From positions 62,001 to 126,000 of the forward strand of contig NZ_JACLZI010000066.1 of NCBI RefSeq assembly GCF_014280935.1: a stretch of DNA of 64,000 nt, written 5' to 3'. Both the position numbers and the translations under genes were made by a program. The stretch comes from Aquibacillus kalidii (lineage in GTDB: Bacteria; Bacillota; Bacilli; Bacillales; Amphibacillaceae). A model generated the notes under the pieces. It did no database searches and was not told the origin of the DNA. It saw only the letters and a program-made list of their open reading frames with translations. Position 1 is the stretch's first letter; each line of letters starts with the position of its first letter. Shown here in pieces: positions 19,108 to 29,380 of the stretch.

Positions 19108-19278
19108 GGCAGAATACTCCGCTTTCCGTGGGCACGGCCTCAGCTTCCTCAGAGCAAAGAACGCTCTTCCGGGATCTTCGGACTCGTGCTGTTCCCACAG
19201 GACAAGGAAGGCTTCGACAGCATTGACATCGCACGAAGAAAATTGGGTTGTATTTTCTAGGAGTCTCCGTATTCTGCC
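19108..19278 (+). repeat. MITE-like interspersed repeat, copy A
   Basis: A 171-bp element bounded by perfect 10-bp inverted ends (GGCAGAATAC ... GTATTCTGCC). Its interior (CGCTTTCCGTGGG, TTCCCACAGGACAAGG, CATCGCACGAAGAAAATTGG) recurs in inverted orientation at 19361-19535. It encodes no transposase. I have seen similar GC-rich CGCTTTCCGTGGG repeats scattered in Bacillaceae genomes. Confidence 0.75.
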
Positions 19279-19360
19279 TACACTTATGATAGGCTTTCTG
19301 CATTTTAAGTGATGTCATACTAATTTTAAAAGCTTAATTGAGTACATGATCTACACTGAG

Positions 19361-19535
19361 CTGCGGAAAAATGCGAGATCCTCGAAAATATAGACCAATT
19401 TTCTTCGTGCGATGTGTCACTAGGAAGCATCCCTTGTCCTGTGGGAAAGGAACAGTCTGAAGACCCCACAGCGAGCGGTCTTTGCGAGCGAGGAGGCTGA
19501 AGCGTTCCCCACGGAAAGCGAGCGTTTTTCCGCAG
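19361..19535 (-). repeat. MITE-like interspersed repeat, copy B (inverted)
   Basis: A 175-bp element with perfect 11-bp ends (CTGCGGAAAAA ... TTTTTCCGCAG). Its reverse complement matches copy A along most of its length, but its ends differ from those of copy A. Local base composition is higher in GC than the flanks. Confidence 0.75.
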
Positions 19536-19639
19536 CGTTGGTTTAGCATTCATCTTATATAATGAATGTAGGTCTTAGGGCTTTACTTTGCTTTCTATAG
19601 AAATAGTGACAATAGGTACAGGGAGATAATAATGAAAAA

Positions 19640-19666
19640 GGCGTAGGTAACATGCCTACGTCTTTT
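19640..19666 (+). terminator. Hairpin with T run between repeats and hprK
   Basis: GGCGTAGG (19640-19647) pairs with CCTACGTC (19655-19662) and is followed by TTTTG. No gene lies just upstream on this strand. It may end read-through from the yvl unit or an unseen transcript. Confidence 0.5.
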
Positions 19667-19739
19667 GTATGAAATAAGATAAGAGTAAAAAGGTTTATTA
19701 GAGCCAGGTTATTATTGAGGTGCTTGCTAATCGAAAAAA

Positions 19740-19748
19740 TGCTACAAT
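19740..19748 (+). promoter_or_regulatory. Extended -10 promoter candidate for hprK operon
   Basis: TGCTACAAT (TG, one base, TACAAT) lies about 53 bases before hprK, with no good -35 element at 17 bp. Confidence 0.4.
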
Positions 19749-19800
19749 AAGTTACAATGAATAACAAACTCATGCAGAAGGCAAGATGGAGGTTATAGAT

Positions 19801-20766
19801 ATGGTGAAAGTACGCACCCAAGATTTATTAGACCAATTTAAACTAGAGTTAATTGCAGGAAAAGACGGTGTCCATCGCGAGATCTTTATGAGTGAAATTT
19901 CTCGGCCTGGTATCGAAATGACAGGTTACTTCAAATATTATCCTAAGGATAGACTCCAATTATTAGGAAAAACAGAGCTTTCTTATTATTTTGATTTGGA
20001 ATCTAGCGAAAGAACAGATCGTGCATTACGTCTTTGTACAGATATTACACCAGGAATTGTCATAACAAGAGGCTTAGAAGTGCCTGAAGAGCTGGTTAAT
20101 GCTTGTAATGAATCAGGTGTTCCATTGTTACGTTCACCTTTTAAAACAACAAGAGTAATTAGTCGTCTAACTAATTTTTTAGAAGCTAAATTCGCACCAT
20201 TTACTGCTGTTCACGGAGTATTAGTAGATATTTATGGGATTGGTGTTTTAATTACTGGCCAGAGTGGTGTAGGTAAAAGTGAAACAGCACTTGAACTCGT
20301 AAAAAGAGGACACCGATTAGTTGCAGATGATAGTGTAGAAATTCGTCAAGAGGACTATGATCGTTTAATTGGAACATCTCCACCATTGATTGAACACTTG
20401 CTAGAAATTAGAGGGCTAGGAATAATTAATGTGATGACATTGTTTGGTGCTGGTTCTGTGCGTTCATACAAAAAAATCTCACTAATTATTAACCTTGAAT
20501 CTTGGGATCAAAAGCGAGAATATGATCGCCTTGGATTAGAAGAAGAAACATTAAAAATTATTGATGTAGATGTACCGAAAATCACTCTACCTGTAAGACC
20601 TGGACGAAACTTGGCGGTAATTATTGAAGTGGCTGCCATGAACTTCCGCTTAAAACGTATGGGTGTCAATGCGGCAGAGGAATTTTCAGAACGACTAACT
20701 ACCATGATCAAACAGGAAAAGACAGGTTTAGAAACAAAAGTAGATTTAGATATTGATATTGATTGA
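19801..20766 (+). CDS. hprK: HPr kinase/phosphorylase
   Basis: HprK uses ATP or PPi to phosphorylate HPr and Crh on Ser46 and reverses this under low energy, thus controlling CcpA-dependent catabolite repression. Start ATG 19801 has GGAGG eight bases upstream; an ATG 15 bases earlier overlaps that site. Of 321 residues, the N-terminal half is the regulatory domain, H138 is in the conserved AVHG, Walker A GQSGVGKS spans 153-160, and the HPrK signature [11 protein letters not shown] follows near 205. It leads hprK-lgt-yvoD-ppaX-yvoF as in B. subtilis. Its substrates Crh (32.9 kb) and HPr (51.5 kb) are in the same window. Confidence 0.97.
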   Translation: MVKVRTQDLLDQFKLELIAGKDGVHREIFMSEISRPGIEMTGYFKYYPKDRLQLLGKTELSYYFDLESSERTDRALRLCTDITPGIVITRGLEVPEELVNACNESGVPLLRSPFKTTRVISRLTNFLEAKFAPFTAVHGVLVDIYGIGVLITGQSGVGKSETALELVKRGHRLVADDSVEIRQEDYDRLIGTSPPLIEHLLEIRGLGIINVMTLFGAGSVRSYKKISLIINLESWDQKREYDRLGLEEETLKIIDVDVPKITLPVRPGRNLAVIIEVAAMNFRLKRMGVNAAEEFSERLTTMIKQEKTGLETKVDLDIDID

Positions 20767-20783
20767 TTTAGGAGTGATCAGTT

Positions 20784-21620
20784 TTGACTGGTTTGACATG
20801 TGATGCACCTTCATTAAGTAGAGTATTTATAGACATTGGACCGTTTACGATTTATTGGTACGGTGTCATCATTGCAACAGGCGTGTTTTTGGGGTTATGG
20901 TTAGCGACAAGAGAATCCAATCGTCTTGGATTAAACAAGGATTTATTTGTCGATCTAATTGTTTTCGCAATCCCTGTTGCGATTATTTCTGCGAGAATTT
21001 ATTATGTTGTTTTTGAATGGGAAAACTATCAAGGTGGACCCTGGTGGGATGTATTTGCGATCTGGGAAGGCGGTATTGCCATTCACGGTGCATTAATTGG
21101 TTCTGTAATGACAGCGATCATTTATGCACGTGTTCGTAAGTTGTCTTTTTGGCAGCTTGCTGATATTGCTGCACCAAGTATTATATTGGGGCAAGCAATT
21201 GGACGTTGGGGTAACTTCATGAACCAGGAAGCTCATGGCGGTCCGGTTTCACAAGAAGCCTATAATAACTTTTTACAATACCTGCCTGACTTTATTACGA
21301 ACCAGATGTGTATCGGAGGCGTGATGTATCATCCAACATTCCTCTATGAGTCGGTTTGGAACATAGTAGGGCTTATCCTTTTACTAGTATTGCGTCGATA
21401 TAATCCTAGAAGGGGCGAAGTGTTCTTAAGCTATATGATCTGGTATTCAATTGGGAGATATTTCATTGAAGGAATGCGAACAGATAGCCTTTATATTATT
21501 GGCAATTTAAGAACAGCACAAGTAATCTCGATTGTACTAATCATCTTCGGTATTGGCTTAATTATTTATAGACGCTATACGGGATTAGCGAATAAGAAAT
21601 ATAATGGCAAAAAAGTATAA
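20784..21620 (+). CDS. lgt: Prolipoprotein diacylglyceryl transferase
   Basis: Lgt transfers diacylglycerol from phosphatidylglycerol to the lipobox cysteine of prolipoproteins at the membrane. The 278-residue polytopic protein carries the Lgt signature [14 protein letters not shown] and the HGALIG segment with the essential His. The start is TTG 20784, nine bases after AGGAG. It lies 17 bases after hprK. A likely substrate in this window is the lipoprotein at 10033-10812. Confidence 0.97.
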   Translation: MTGLTCDAPSLSRVFIDIGPFTIYWYGVIIATGVFLGLWLATRESNRLGLNKDLFVDLIVFAIPVAIISARIYYVVFEWENYQGGPWWDVFAIWEGGIAIHGALIGSVMTAIIYARVRKLSFWQLADIAAPSIILGQAIGRWGNFMNQEAHGGPVSQEAYNNFLQYLPDFITNQMCIGGVMYHPTFLYESVWNIVGLILLLVLRRYNPRRGEVFLSYMIWYSIGRYFIEGMRTDSLYIIGNLRTAQVISIVLIIFGIGLIIYRRYTGLANKKYNGKKV

Positions 21621-21634
21621 ATGGGGGAATAATC

Positions 21635-22591
21635 TTGTTAGGTATTTTACAACGAGGTTTTATGCAAGGATTAAACTTAACATGGACATTAGGAAAAGTG
21701 ATTTTCCCTGTCACCTTACTAGTCACTATCCTTCGCTATACTCCTGTAATACCTTGGTTAATGGATATCCTAACACCAATGATGAAATACATAGGGCTGC
21801 CTGGTGAGGCAGCCGTTCCATTGGTTATTGGAAATTTATTAAGTTTGTACGCAGGGATTGGAGCGATTATTTCCTTTGATTTCACGATTAAGGAAGTTTT
21901 TATAATGGCTATTATGCTCTCTTTTTCTCACAACCTTATTATTGAATCTTCTGTTGCTTCCAAGGTCGGCGTGAAGTGGTGGATCGTTGTTGGTATTCGG
22001 ATTATGTTGGCACTTAGTTCTGCTTTTATGATCAGTACCTTTTGGAAAGGTGGAAGTGATCTAGCAAAGTATGGTTTTATTTCAAAAAGCGAACAGCTAC
22101 CAGAAGGTTGGGGGAATATCATACTAGAAGGACTTCAAACAGCTTTTTTAAGCATAGTACAATTAGCACTCATCGTAATTCCACTTATGATTGTCATGCA
22201 ATATTTTCGTGAATTGGGTTGGATGAATAAATTGTCTAGTTTGTTTGCACCGGGGATGAAATTTTTAGGTATGGAAAAAAATGCTTCAGTTACTCTGGTT
22301 GCTGGTTTAGTAATCGGCCTTGCTTATGGAGCAGGTGTGATGATCCAAGCAATTAAAGAAGATGGTGTCTCTAAAAAAGATATGTATTTAGCACTTATTT
22401 TTCTCGTTTCCTGTCATGCAGTAATAGAGGACACGCTCGTCTTTATCCCACTTGGTATTCCAGTTTGGCCACTCCTAATTATCAGGATAACTACCGCAAT
22501 CATTTTAACAGCAACCATTTCCTTTATATGGAAACGTAGTGCTGCTAGAAGGAAGGAGATCAAACATGACCATACGTACGATTCTATTTGA
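21635..22591 (+). CDS. Nucleoside-recognition (Gate) domain membrane protein (YvoD-like)
   Basis: A 318-residue integral membrane protein with about eight hydrophobic spans and two Gate-like (nucleoside recognition) modules, the first around residues 40-120 ([19 protein letters not shown]) and the second around 200-280 ([13 protein letters not shown]). It matches YvoD by position between lgt and ppaX and by length. Substrate unknown; such proteins may be transporters. Start TTG 21635 follows GGGGGA. Its 3' end overlaps ppaX by 26 bases, implying translational coupling. Confidence 0.82.
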   Translation: MLGILQRGFMQGLNLTWTLGKVIFPVTLLVTILRYTPVIPWLMDILTPMMKYIGLPGEAAVPLVIGNLLSLYAGIGAIISFDFTIKEVFIMAIMLSFSHNLIIESSVASKVGVKWWIVVGIRIMLALSSAFMISTFWKGGSDLAKYGFISKSEQLPEGWGNIILEGLQTAFLSIVQLALIVIPLMIVMQYFRELGWMNKLSSLFAPGMKFLGMEKNASVTLVAGLVIGLAYGAGVMIQAIKEDGVSKKDMYLALIFLVSCHAVIEDTLVFIPLGIPVWPLLIIRITTAIILTATISFIWKRSAARRKEIKHDHTYDSI

Positions 22592-23204
22592 TTTGGATGG
22601 AACATTAATTGATACGAATGAATTGATTATAGCTTCCTTTTCCCACACATTAGAAAAACATGCCGATAGAAAATATACTCGAGAAGAGATTTTAAACTTT
22701 ATCGGGCCGCCTTTAAAGGATAGCTTTTTATCAATCGATGAAAGCCGAGTAGAGGAAATGATTGCGACATATAAAGAACACAATCTTTCGAATCACAGTG
22801 ATTATGTTGTTGCTTATCCTACTGTTGTTGAAACGATGAAACAATTAAAAAAAGCAGGTTTTCAACTTGGGATCGTTACGACTAAAATCGGTGCTACTGC
22901 GAAACTGGGGTTGGAAATTACAGGATTAGAGAACATTTTCGAATGTCTAATTGCTCTGGAGGATGTTAAGCATGCGAAGCCTCACCCAGAACCAATAATA
23001 AAGGCACTAACGGAATTAAATGCACAACCAGCAACAACAATAATGGTGGGAGATAACTATCATGATATTGAAGCAGGTAAAAATGCTGGAACGAAAACAG
23101 CTGGAGTGGCTTGGACGATTAAGGGAAGAGAAACGTTAGAAGCCTATCAACCCGATTTCATGCTTGAAGAAATGAGCGATTTGTTGAAAATACTAGGAGT
23201 GTAG
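22566..23204 (+). CDS. ppaX: Pyrophosphatase PpaX (HAD superfamily)
   Basis: PpaX hydrolyses the PPi released when HprK dephosphorylates HPr-Ser-P by phosphorolysis, which fits its place in the hprK operon. The 212-residue HAD protein shows motif I FDLDGT with D9 and D11, motif II near VTTK, and motif [14 protein letters not shown]. Start ATG 22566 follows GAAGGAGATCAAAC; upstream in-frame starts lie inside yvoD. Confidence 0.93.
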   Translation: MTIRTILFDLDGTLIDTNELIIASFSHTLEKHADRKYTREEILNFIGPPLKDSFLSIDESRVEEMIATYKEHNLSNHSDYVVAYPTVVETMKQLKKAGFQLGIVTTKIGATAKLGLEITGLENIFECLIALEDVKHAKPHPEPIIKALTELNAQPATTIMVGDNYHDIEAGKNAGTKTAGVAWTIKGRETLEAYQPDFMLEEMSDLLKILGV

Positions 23205-23207
23205 CCA

Positions 23208-23735
23208 ATGCGTAGGACGAAACGATATCGAGTAAGTGAAGCGAATTCGTTATGGCATATCTATAAGACGGTTCCTTTCTGGAAAGTAATTAAGAACTTT
23301 ATTGTCATTCAGCTTGCTCGCTATACGCCTTTTTTAGGTATGAAAAACTGGCTATATCGTACTTTTCTTCGGATGAAGGTTGGAGATCAGACTGCTTTTG
23401 CTTTAATGGTTATGTTAGACATTATGTTTCCTGAAAAAATCTCTGTAGGAAAAAATACAGTAATTGGCTATAATACGACGATTCTGGCCCATGAATATTT
23501 AATTCGGGAATATCGATTAGGTAACGTTGATATCGGAAGCGGCGTAATGATTGGTGCCAATAGTACGATATTACCAGGAGTTACGATTGGGGATAACGCA
23601 ACTGTAGCTGCTGGTACTGTTGTTCATAAAGATGTTCCGGAAGGTTGTTTCGTTGGTGGAAATCCGATGAGAGTGATTTTCACCAAACAGGAAATGGAGA
23701 AGCGGTTAGAAGAGGATGATTTTTTTAGTCAGTAA
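23208..23735 (+). CDS. Hexapeptide-repeat acyltransferase (YvoF-like)
   Basis: A 175-residue left-handed beta-helix acyltransferase. Hexapeptide turns are clear from about residue 80 (ISVGKNTVIGYNTTIL, then VDIGSGVMIGANSTILPGVTIGDNATVAAGTVVHKDVPEG). This is the CoA-dependent acetyltransferase fold; the acceptor is unknown. It ends the hprK operon, three bases after ppaX, as YvoF does in B. subtilis. Confidence 0.88.
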   Translation: MRRTKRYRVSEANSLWHIYKTVPFWKVIKNFIVIQLARYTPFLGMKNWLYRTFLRMKVGDQTAFALMVMLDIMFPEKISVGKNTVIGYNTTILAHEYLIREYRLGNVDIGSGVMIGANSTILPGVTIGDNATVAAGTVVHKDVPEGCFVGGNPMRVIFTKQEMEKRLEEDDFFSQ

Positions 23736-23777
23736 GGTGAATGATGCAAGGATTGAATAAAATAAGTCTCTTATCTC

Positions 23778-23826
23778 ATACTAGTAGGTGCAAATTGCTT
23801 CCGTTTGTTCTACTAGTATATTTTTA
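23778..23826 (+). terminator. Terminator after yvoF / leader hairpin of glpD
   Basis: ATACTAGTAG (23778-23787) pairs perfectly with CTACTAGTAT (23810-23819) across a 22-base loop, followed by ATTTTTAAT. It ends the hprK operon. Because it lies only about 100 bases upstream of glpD, a role in GlpP-type antitermination is also possible. Confidence 0.75.
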
Positions 23827-23928
23827 ATAAAAGTACATAAATAAAGCTATTATGTATGTTTTTCGTGCATTAAAATAAGGAAATAAGTATGTAAAGAATT
23901 GTTAGTTGTTTTTCAGGGAGGTTTGGTT

Positions 23929-25590
23929 GTGGTTAAGTTTTCTAATTTAAATCGTCAACATTTATACGATGGACTTACTAGTGAGACATTAGATGTCCTA
24001 ATCATTGGTGGTGGCATTACTGGTGCTGGAATAGCATTAGATGCAGCTAGTCGTGGTTTAAAAGCGGGAGTCGTGGAAATGCAGGATTTTGCTGCGGGTA
24101 CATCTAGTCGTTCAACCAAGCTTATCCATGGTGGGCTCCGCTACTTACAGCAATTTGAAATAGCAATGGTAGCAGAGGTTGGTAGAGAAAGAGCGATCGT
24201 GTATGAAAATGGACCACACATTACCAAACCTGAGTGGATGCTTTTGCCTTTCTATAAAGAAGGTAGTTTAGGTTCATTATCCACGAATGTTGGCCTACGG
24301 ATGTATGATTTTTTAGCAAAAGTTAAGAAACGAGAGCGCAGGACGATGTTATCTGCTAAAGAGGCATTAGAAAAGGAACCTCTGCTAAAGCGTGAACAGC
24401 TTAAAGGCGCAGGTTTCTATGTTGAATATAAAACCGATGATGCTCGATTAACGGTTGAAGTCATCAAAAAAGCAGTGGAGTACGGTGCAAAAGCCATTAA
24501 CTATGCGAAATTAATCGAACTGCTATATGACGAAAATGGAAAAGTAAATGGAGCTGTTATAGAGGATCAGGTAAATGGAGAGCAATATAATATTCGTGCC
24601 AAAAAAGTTATTAATGCGACAGGTCCATGGGTCGATTCGATTAGAGAGATGGATGGGTCTAAGCAAGGAAAGACGCTTCATCTTACAAAAGGGATCCACC
24701 TTGTATTTGATACGAAGCGGTTCCCGTTGTCCCAAGCTATTTATTTCGATTTAAAGGATGGGAGAATGGTATTTGCTATTCCTCGTGGTGGGAAGACATA
24801 TCTAGGTACAACAGATACTTCTTATACTGGGGATATCGCACATCCAATTGCAACTAAGGCAGATAGAGAATACTTAGTAGATGCAGCGAATTCTCTTTTT
24901 CCTTCATTAAAATTGGAACTAGAGGATGTAGAATCTAGTTGGGCAGGCATTCGGCCATTAATCGAAGAAGAAGGCAAGAGTCCGGATGAAATATCAAGAA
25001 AAGACGAAATATTTGTAGCTGATTCAGGTCTTATCTCAATTGCAGGTGGAAAACTGACTGGATACCGAAAAATGGCGGAACAGATTATTGATTTAGTTTG
25101 TAAGCAAATAAAAGCAGATGATGGGATTTTATATTCTGAATCAGAAACAATTAACATACCTATTTCTGGTGGAGATGTTGGTGGAGCGAAGGGATTCAAA
25201 AAGTTTAAAGCTGAGCAATTAACAAATGCTATAGACATAAGGATAGATGCGCATCAGGCTGTTGAGATAATTGATCGGTATGGTACAAACGTAGAAAAAG
25301 TGTTGCAAAGGTATCAGGAGTTGCATAACGAAGCAATGGAAGCAAGGATTGATCCACTTCTATTTGCTGAACTACGCTATACGTTAGAAGAAGAGTGTGT
25401 GTATAAGCCGGAAGATTTCTTTGTGAGACGAACAGGGGCACTCTACTTTAATATCGAGTTAGTAGAAGAGTATTTACGTCCTGTCTCAGCATACCTATCC
25501 AAGGTCCTGCATTGGAACAGTGAGGAAGAGGCTTATTATATTAGAGAGTTCCAACAAATTATTAAAGAAGCAAAATATCCAATAACATAA
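23929..25590 (+). CDS. glpD: Aerobic glycerol-3-phosphate dehydrogenase
   Basis: GlpD is the FAD enzyme that oxidises glycerol-3-phosphate to dihydroxyacetone phosphate at the membrane and passes electrons to menaquinone. I choose GTG 23929, seven bases after GGGAGG, giving 553 residues, close to the ~555 of B. subtilis GlpD. Residues ~22-30 hold the FAD dinucleotide motif IIGGGITGAG; SSRSTKLIHGGLRYL and IRPLIEEEG are typical GlpD segments. No glpF or glpK is adjacent. Confidence 0.96.
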   Translation: MVKFSNLNRQHLYDGLTSETLDVLIIGGGITGAGIALDAASRGLKAGVVEMQDFAAGTSSRSTKLIHGGLRYLQQFEIAMVAEVGRERAIVYENGPHITKPEWMLLPFYKEGSLGSLSTNVGLRMYDFLAKVKKRERRTMLSAKEALEKEPLLKREQLKGAGFYVEYKTDDARLTVEVIKKAVEYGAKAINYAKLIELLYDENGKVNGAVIEDQVNGEQYNIRAKKVINATGPWVDSIREMDGSKQGKTLHLTKGIHLVFDTKRFPLSQAIYFDLKDGRMVFAIPRGGKTYLGTTDTSYTGDIAHPIATKADREYLVDAANSLFPSLKLELEDVESSWAGIRPLIEEEGKSPDEISRKDEIFVADSGLISIAGGKLTGYRKMAEQIIDLVCKQIKADDGILYSESETINIPISGGDVGGAKGFKKFKAEQLTNAIDIRIDAHQAVEIIDRYGTNVEKVLQRYQELHNEAMEARIDPLLFAELRYTLEEECVYKPEDFFVRRTGALYFNIELVEEYLRPVSAYLSKVLHWNSEEEAYYIREFQQIIKEAKYPIT

Positions 25591-25624
25591 AAACACTCAA
25601 CTACTGTAGGTTGAGTGTTTTTTC
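25590..25624. terminator. Bidirectional terminator between glpD and panE-like gene
   Basis: AACACTCAAC (25592-25601) pairs with GTTGAGTGTT (25610-25619). T runs follow on both strands, so the hairpin serves the convergent genes. Confidence 0.92.
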
Positions 25625-25625
25625 G

Positions 25626-26540
25626 TTATTTATTCTCAAATGGCTTTATAACACCGTAGATGGTTTCGACGTATGGCAAGCTAACACCTGCTTGTTTAGC
25701 AAATCGAAGTGCCCCGCCTTGTAGGTGCTCTACTTCTAAGGTGAGCCCTTTTCTACGGTCTTGATGCATCGAGGAGGTAGCTTCTTCATTTAATTTTTGC
25801 ATGCTTGTTATTGCATTTTCAACTTCTTGTTCGTCTATGTTGATGCTGTGTGCATTGGCTAACTTTCTCATATCTTGTACTAGCTGTTTTGCGATTTCAA
25901 AAGTTGCTGGTTGATTTCTAATTTCGCCGATTGGTAAATTTGTAGCGGTCGTTATACCTGAAAATGCAGTGATAAACATGTACTTTTTCCACATTTCAGC
26001 GGTGATCGTTTCCTTGTTAACTACGTTCATGTTTGCGTTTTGAGATATAGATTCAATCTTCTTACACAAGCTTTCCTGGCTAGGATGTAAAGCACCTAAC
26101 AATAAATCATGAAATGGGCTTGTGTGTACGACATCACCTTTATCATCTAAGGTAGAGATAATAAAGGATAAGCCTCCCAGTACTGCTTCTTCACCTAGTT
26201 CTTTTTGTAAGATAGAAATATGTTCCACGCCATTTAAAATTGGAAGTACCTTTGCCCCTTTTGCGACCAATTCCTTTAAAGGCTTTATAGTTCCTTCTAG
26301 GTGGTATCCTTTAACAGATAGTAGAACAAGGTCAGCAGAATCTATGTCTTTCGTGTCCTCGGCCACTTTTGGGCCCTTGATGGCGTATTCCCCTTTTACA
26401 CTATGTATCAAAAGGCCGTTATCCTTCAGCTGTTTTGCTCGTCTTTCTCTTACTAGAAACGTAACATCTTGCCCGATTTGCTCCCATCTAGACCCAAAAT
26501 AAGCCCCAAGAGCCCCCGCACCTAACACAACAATCTTCAT
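25626..26540 (-). CDS. 2-dehydropantoate 2-reductase family protein
   Basis: The 304-residue protein has an N-terminal Rossmann motif GAGALGAYFG (residues 7-16) and the ketopantoate reductase C-terminal helical domain, with the conserved Lys in EMWKKYMF and the EVEHLQGGALRFA region. PanE converts 2-dehydropantoate to pantoate with NADPH for coenzyme A synthesis. Bacilli often carry several paralogues, so true PanE activity is uncertain. Start ATG 26540 follows GGGAGGCTTATTGG. Single gene, convergent with glpD. Confidence 0.87.
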   Translation of the reverse strand: MKIVVLGAGALGAYFGSRWEQIGQDVTFLVRERRAKQLKDNGLLIHSVKGEYAIKGPKVAEDTKDIDSADLVLLSVKGYHLEGTIKPLKELVAKGAKVLPILNGVEHISILQKELGEEAVLGGLSFIISTLDDKGDVVHTSPFHDLLLGALHPSQESLCKKIESISQNANMNVVNKETITAEMWKKYMFITAFSGITTATNLPIGEIRNQPATFEIAKQLVQDMRKLANAHSINIDEQEVENAITSMQKLNEEATSSMHQDRRKGLTLEVEHLQGGALRFAKQAGVSLPYVETIYGVIKPFENK

Positions 26541-26763
26541 CCAATAAGCCTCCCTAAAATATCAATCACCTATAAATATATTCCTAATGGTACAGGATAT
26601 GCAGGGTGCCTGTCACCACCCGTGTTTTGTCGATTATTGCGTAGGGGGCAGTTTTCTCTTTATTTTCTATATAATATTGATAAAAAGTATGGTATACTTC
26701 AAACGCATATATCGTTCACTAATAACCGAATGTTATTTGATGAACTAGACAGGGGGAAGACGA

Positions 26764-27771
26764 ATGCCAACTACACAAGATATAAACACAGAAGATAAAG
26801 TCATTCCTTTTATCCCCGAGGGCGATTTTTACTTCACAAAGGGTGTAGAAGCCTTTCATAAGAGAAAATTTGATATAGCGTTAAAATGGTTAAAGAAAGC
26901 TGTGGAAGCATCTCCAGATGAGGCTGTTTACCAATGTCAAATGTCCATCATTTATACGGAGATTGGCGCATTCCATGCAGCGAATCAAATTCTAACAAAA
27001 GTACTTTCCGCTAACGGGGAAAGTTATATAGATTGCTATTATCTAATTGCTAATAATTATGCGCATCTTGGATTACTTCAAGATGCGAAAAAATATGTAG
27101 AAACCTATTTGGAAAAAGACCCAGATGGAGATTTTCGTGAAGATGCAGAGAATTTGCTAGCGGTACTTAACATCGGGGAAGAAGAGGACGATGATGATGA
27201 TTGGTTGTTCGAAGAGGAAGACGAGCTACTAATCTATCAAGAGACTGCCTTTTATCATTTAGAAAGACAGGAATGGGAGCAAGCTATTCTTCTTTTGGAA
27301 GAAATGATGACTTTATTTCCTGACCATATTTCTGCAAAGCATGAATACAGCTATGCATTGTTCTTTTCGGGAGAACGAGAAGAAGCAATTCGATTAGAGA
27401 CAAAATGGCTCGAGGAAAACCCTCAATCTCTATTCTGTCAAACGAACCTAGCTATTTTCTATTACGAAAATAACGATACAGACCATTTCCATCAACACAT
27501 AGAATCGATTAAAAACGTATTTCCGATTCATGAACAACAGAAATTACGGATTGCAACTACGCTTGCTCGTACTGGTTTCTATGAGGAAGCAAATCAACGA
27601 TTTCTATCGTTAAACAAATCGTTGTTAAAAGGTCATGCGTCTTATTTTCTTTATTATAGTGAAACTGCTTTTAAATTAGGTGACTTAGCTAAAGCGAATG
27701 CTATTTGGGAAGAAGGGTGTAGGCATCATTCCATTCTAAAATCAAAAGTAAAGCGTTGGGTACGTGAATAA
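26764..27771 (+). CDS. Tetratricopeptide repeat protein (YvcD-like)
   Basis: A 335-residue soluble TPR protein. N-terminal repeats are visible around residues 25-130 (FTKGVEAFHKRKFDIALKWLKKAVEASPD, then YLIANNYAHLGLLQDAKKYVETYLEKDPDG). A very acidic linker (EEEDDDDDW... near 140) separates them from a second TPR set (AFYHLERQEWEQAILLLEEMMTLFPDH). TPR proteins mediate protein contacts; the partner is unknown. It precedes trxB, like YvcD in B. subtilis. Start ATG 26764 follows AGGGGGAAGACGA. Confidence 0.82.
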   Translation: MPTTQDINTEDKVIPFIPEGDFYFTKGVEAFHKRKFDIALKWLKKAVEASPDEAVYQCQMSIIYTEIGAFHAANQILTKVLSANGESYIDCYYLIANNYAHLGLLQDAKKYVETYLEKDPDGDFREDAENLLAVLNIGEEEDDDDDWLFEEEDELLIYQETAFYHLERQEWEQAILLLEEMMTLFPDHISAKHEYSYALFFSGEREEAIRLETKWLEENPQSLFCQTNLAIFYYENNDTDHFHQHIESIKNVFPIHEQQKLRIATTLARTGFYEEANQRFLSLNKSLLKGHASYFLYYSETAFKLGDLAKANAIWEEGCRHHSILKSKVKRWVRE

Positions 27772-27870
27772 GGTTTCCGTAATAGGCTAATTATATGTAG
27801 AAAATGAGCATAATATTAGACCAAATGCCTTATTTCTATGATAATGTGTTAAGAATGCTTTTGAAAGTAA

Positions 27871-28836
<966 letters not shown>

Positions 28837-28960
28837 CACGCTGTAATCGTTTAGCAATAAATGCGTAATTGCAACTTAACTCTGCTGTAACACGCACGAA
28901 ACAATTGTGGGGTACAATGGTATTAACTAATTGACCCCCTTTTAATAGATATACATGGAA

Positions 28961-28994
28961 GGCATAGGTGTAACCCACCTGTGCCGATTTTTTT
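28961..28994 (+). terminator. Intrinsic terminator distal to trxB
   Basis: GGCATAGGTG pairs with CACCTGTGCC (28978-28985 region, one G-U) and is followed by GATTTTTTTG. Confidence 0.85.
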
Positions 28995-29270
28995 GTGCCC
29001 AAAAGTGTGGAAACGATAGATGGACGCATAATTTCGCTAGGTGGACGGATTTAATTGGAACTTCGATACAATTATTAGGGATAAGACTGATATATGTTAT
29101 CTATTGACTCATTTCCTGGTTAATCAGACGCATTACTCTGGAAAAGTCATTTATCCTAACAAAGAGAGTAAAGCCCTTCCGTAGGTGTTATGTTCAAGCT
29201 ATACCAATTAAGAAACTAGCTTTTATAAGAATGAACAAATTAGTGAACAATTGGTAATCTATTCATAATA
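28995..29270. other. Intergenic stretch, nothing recognised
   Basis: About 275 bases between the trxB terminator and the promoter of the yvcI operon. I found no open frame with a ribosome binding site and no known RNA motif. Confidence 0.5.
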
Positions 29271-29300
29271 TTGTTAGAGAAGAAATATTCATTGTATAAT
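29271..29300 (+). promoter_or_regulatory. SigmaA-type promoter of the yvcI-rapZ-yvcK-whiA operon
   Basis: TTGTTA (29271-29276) and TATAAT (29295-29300) are 18 bp apart, about 80 bases before the first gene. Confidence 0.65.
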
Positions 29301-29380
29301 AAAGAGAATAGCAATCCAGTTTAGACAAAATACTTTAAGGTACAGACATCTAAGAATAGTCATCCTCTGGGTTAGAAAGA

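Noticed and set aside
19058-19312. Open frames across the MITE-like repeats on both strands
   Set aside because: They follow the repeat sequence, have no binding sites and show no protein family resemblance.
19629-19645. Mini-frame MKKA with a GGGAG upstream, just before the hairpin ahead of hprK
   Set aside because: Four codons ending in the hairpin could look like a leader peptide, but no attenuation logic or conserved codons are visible.
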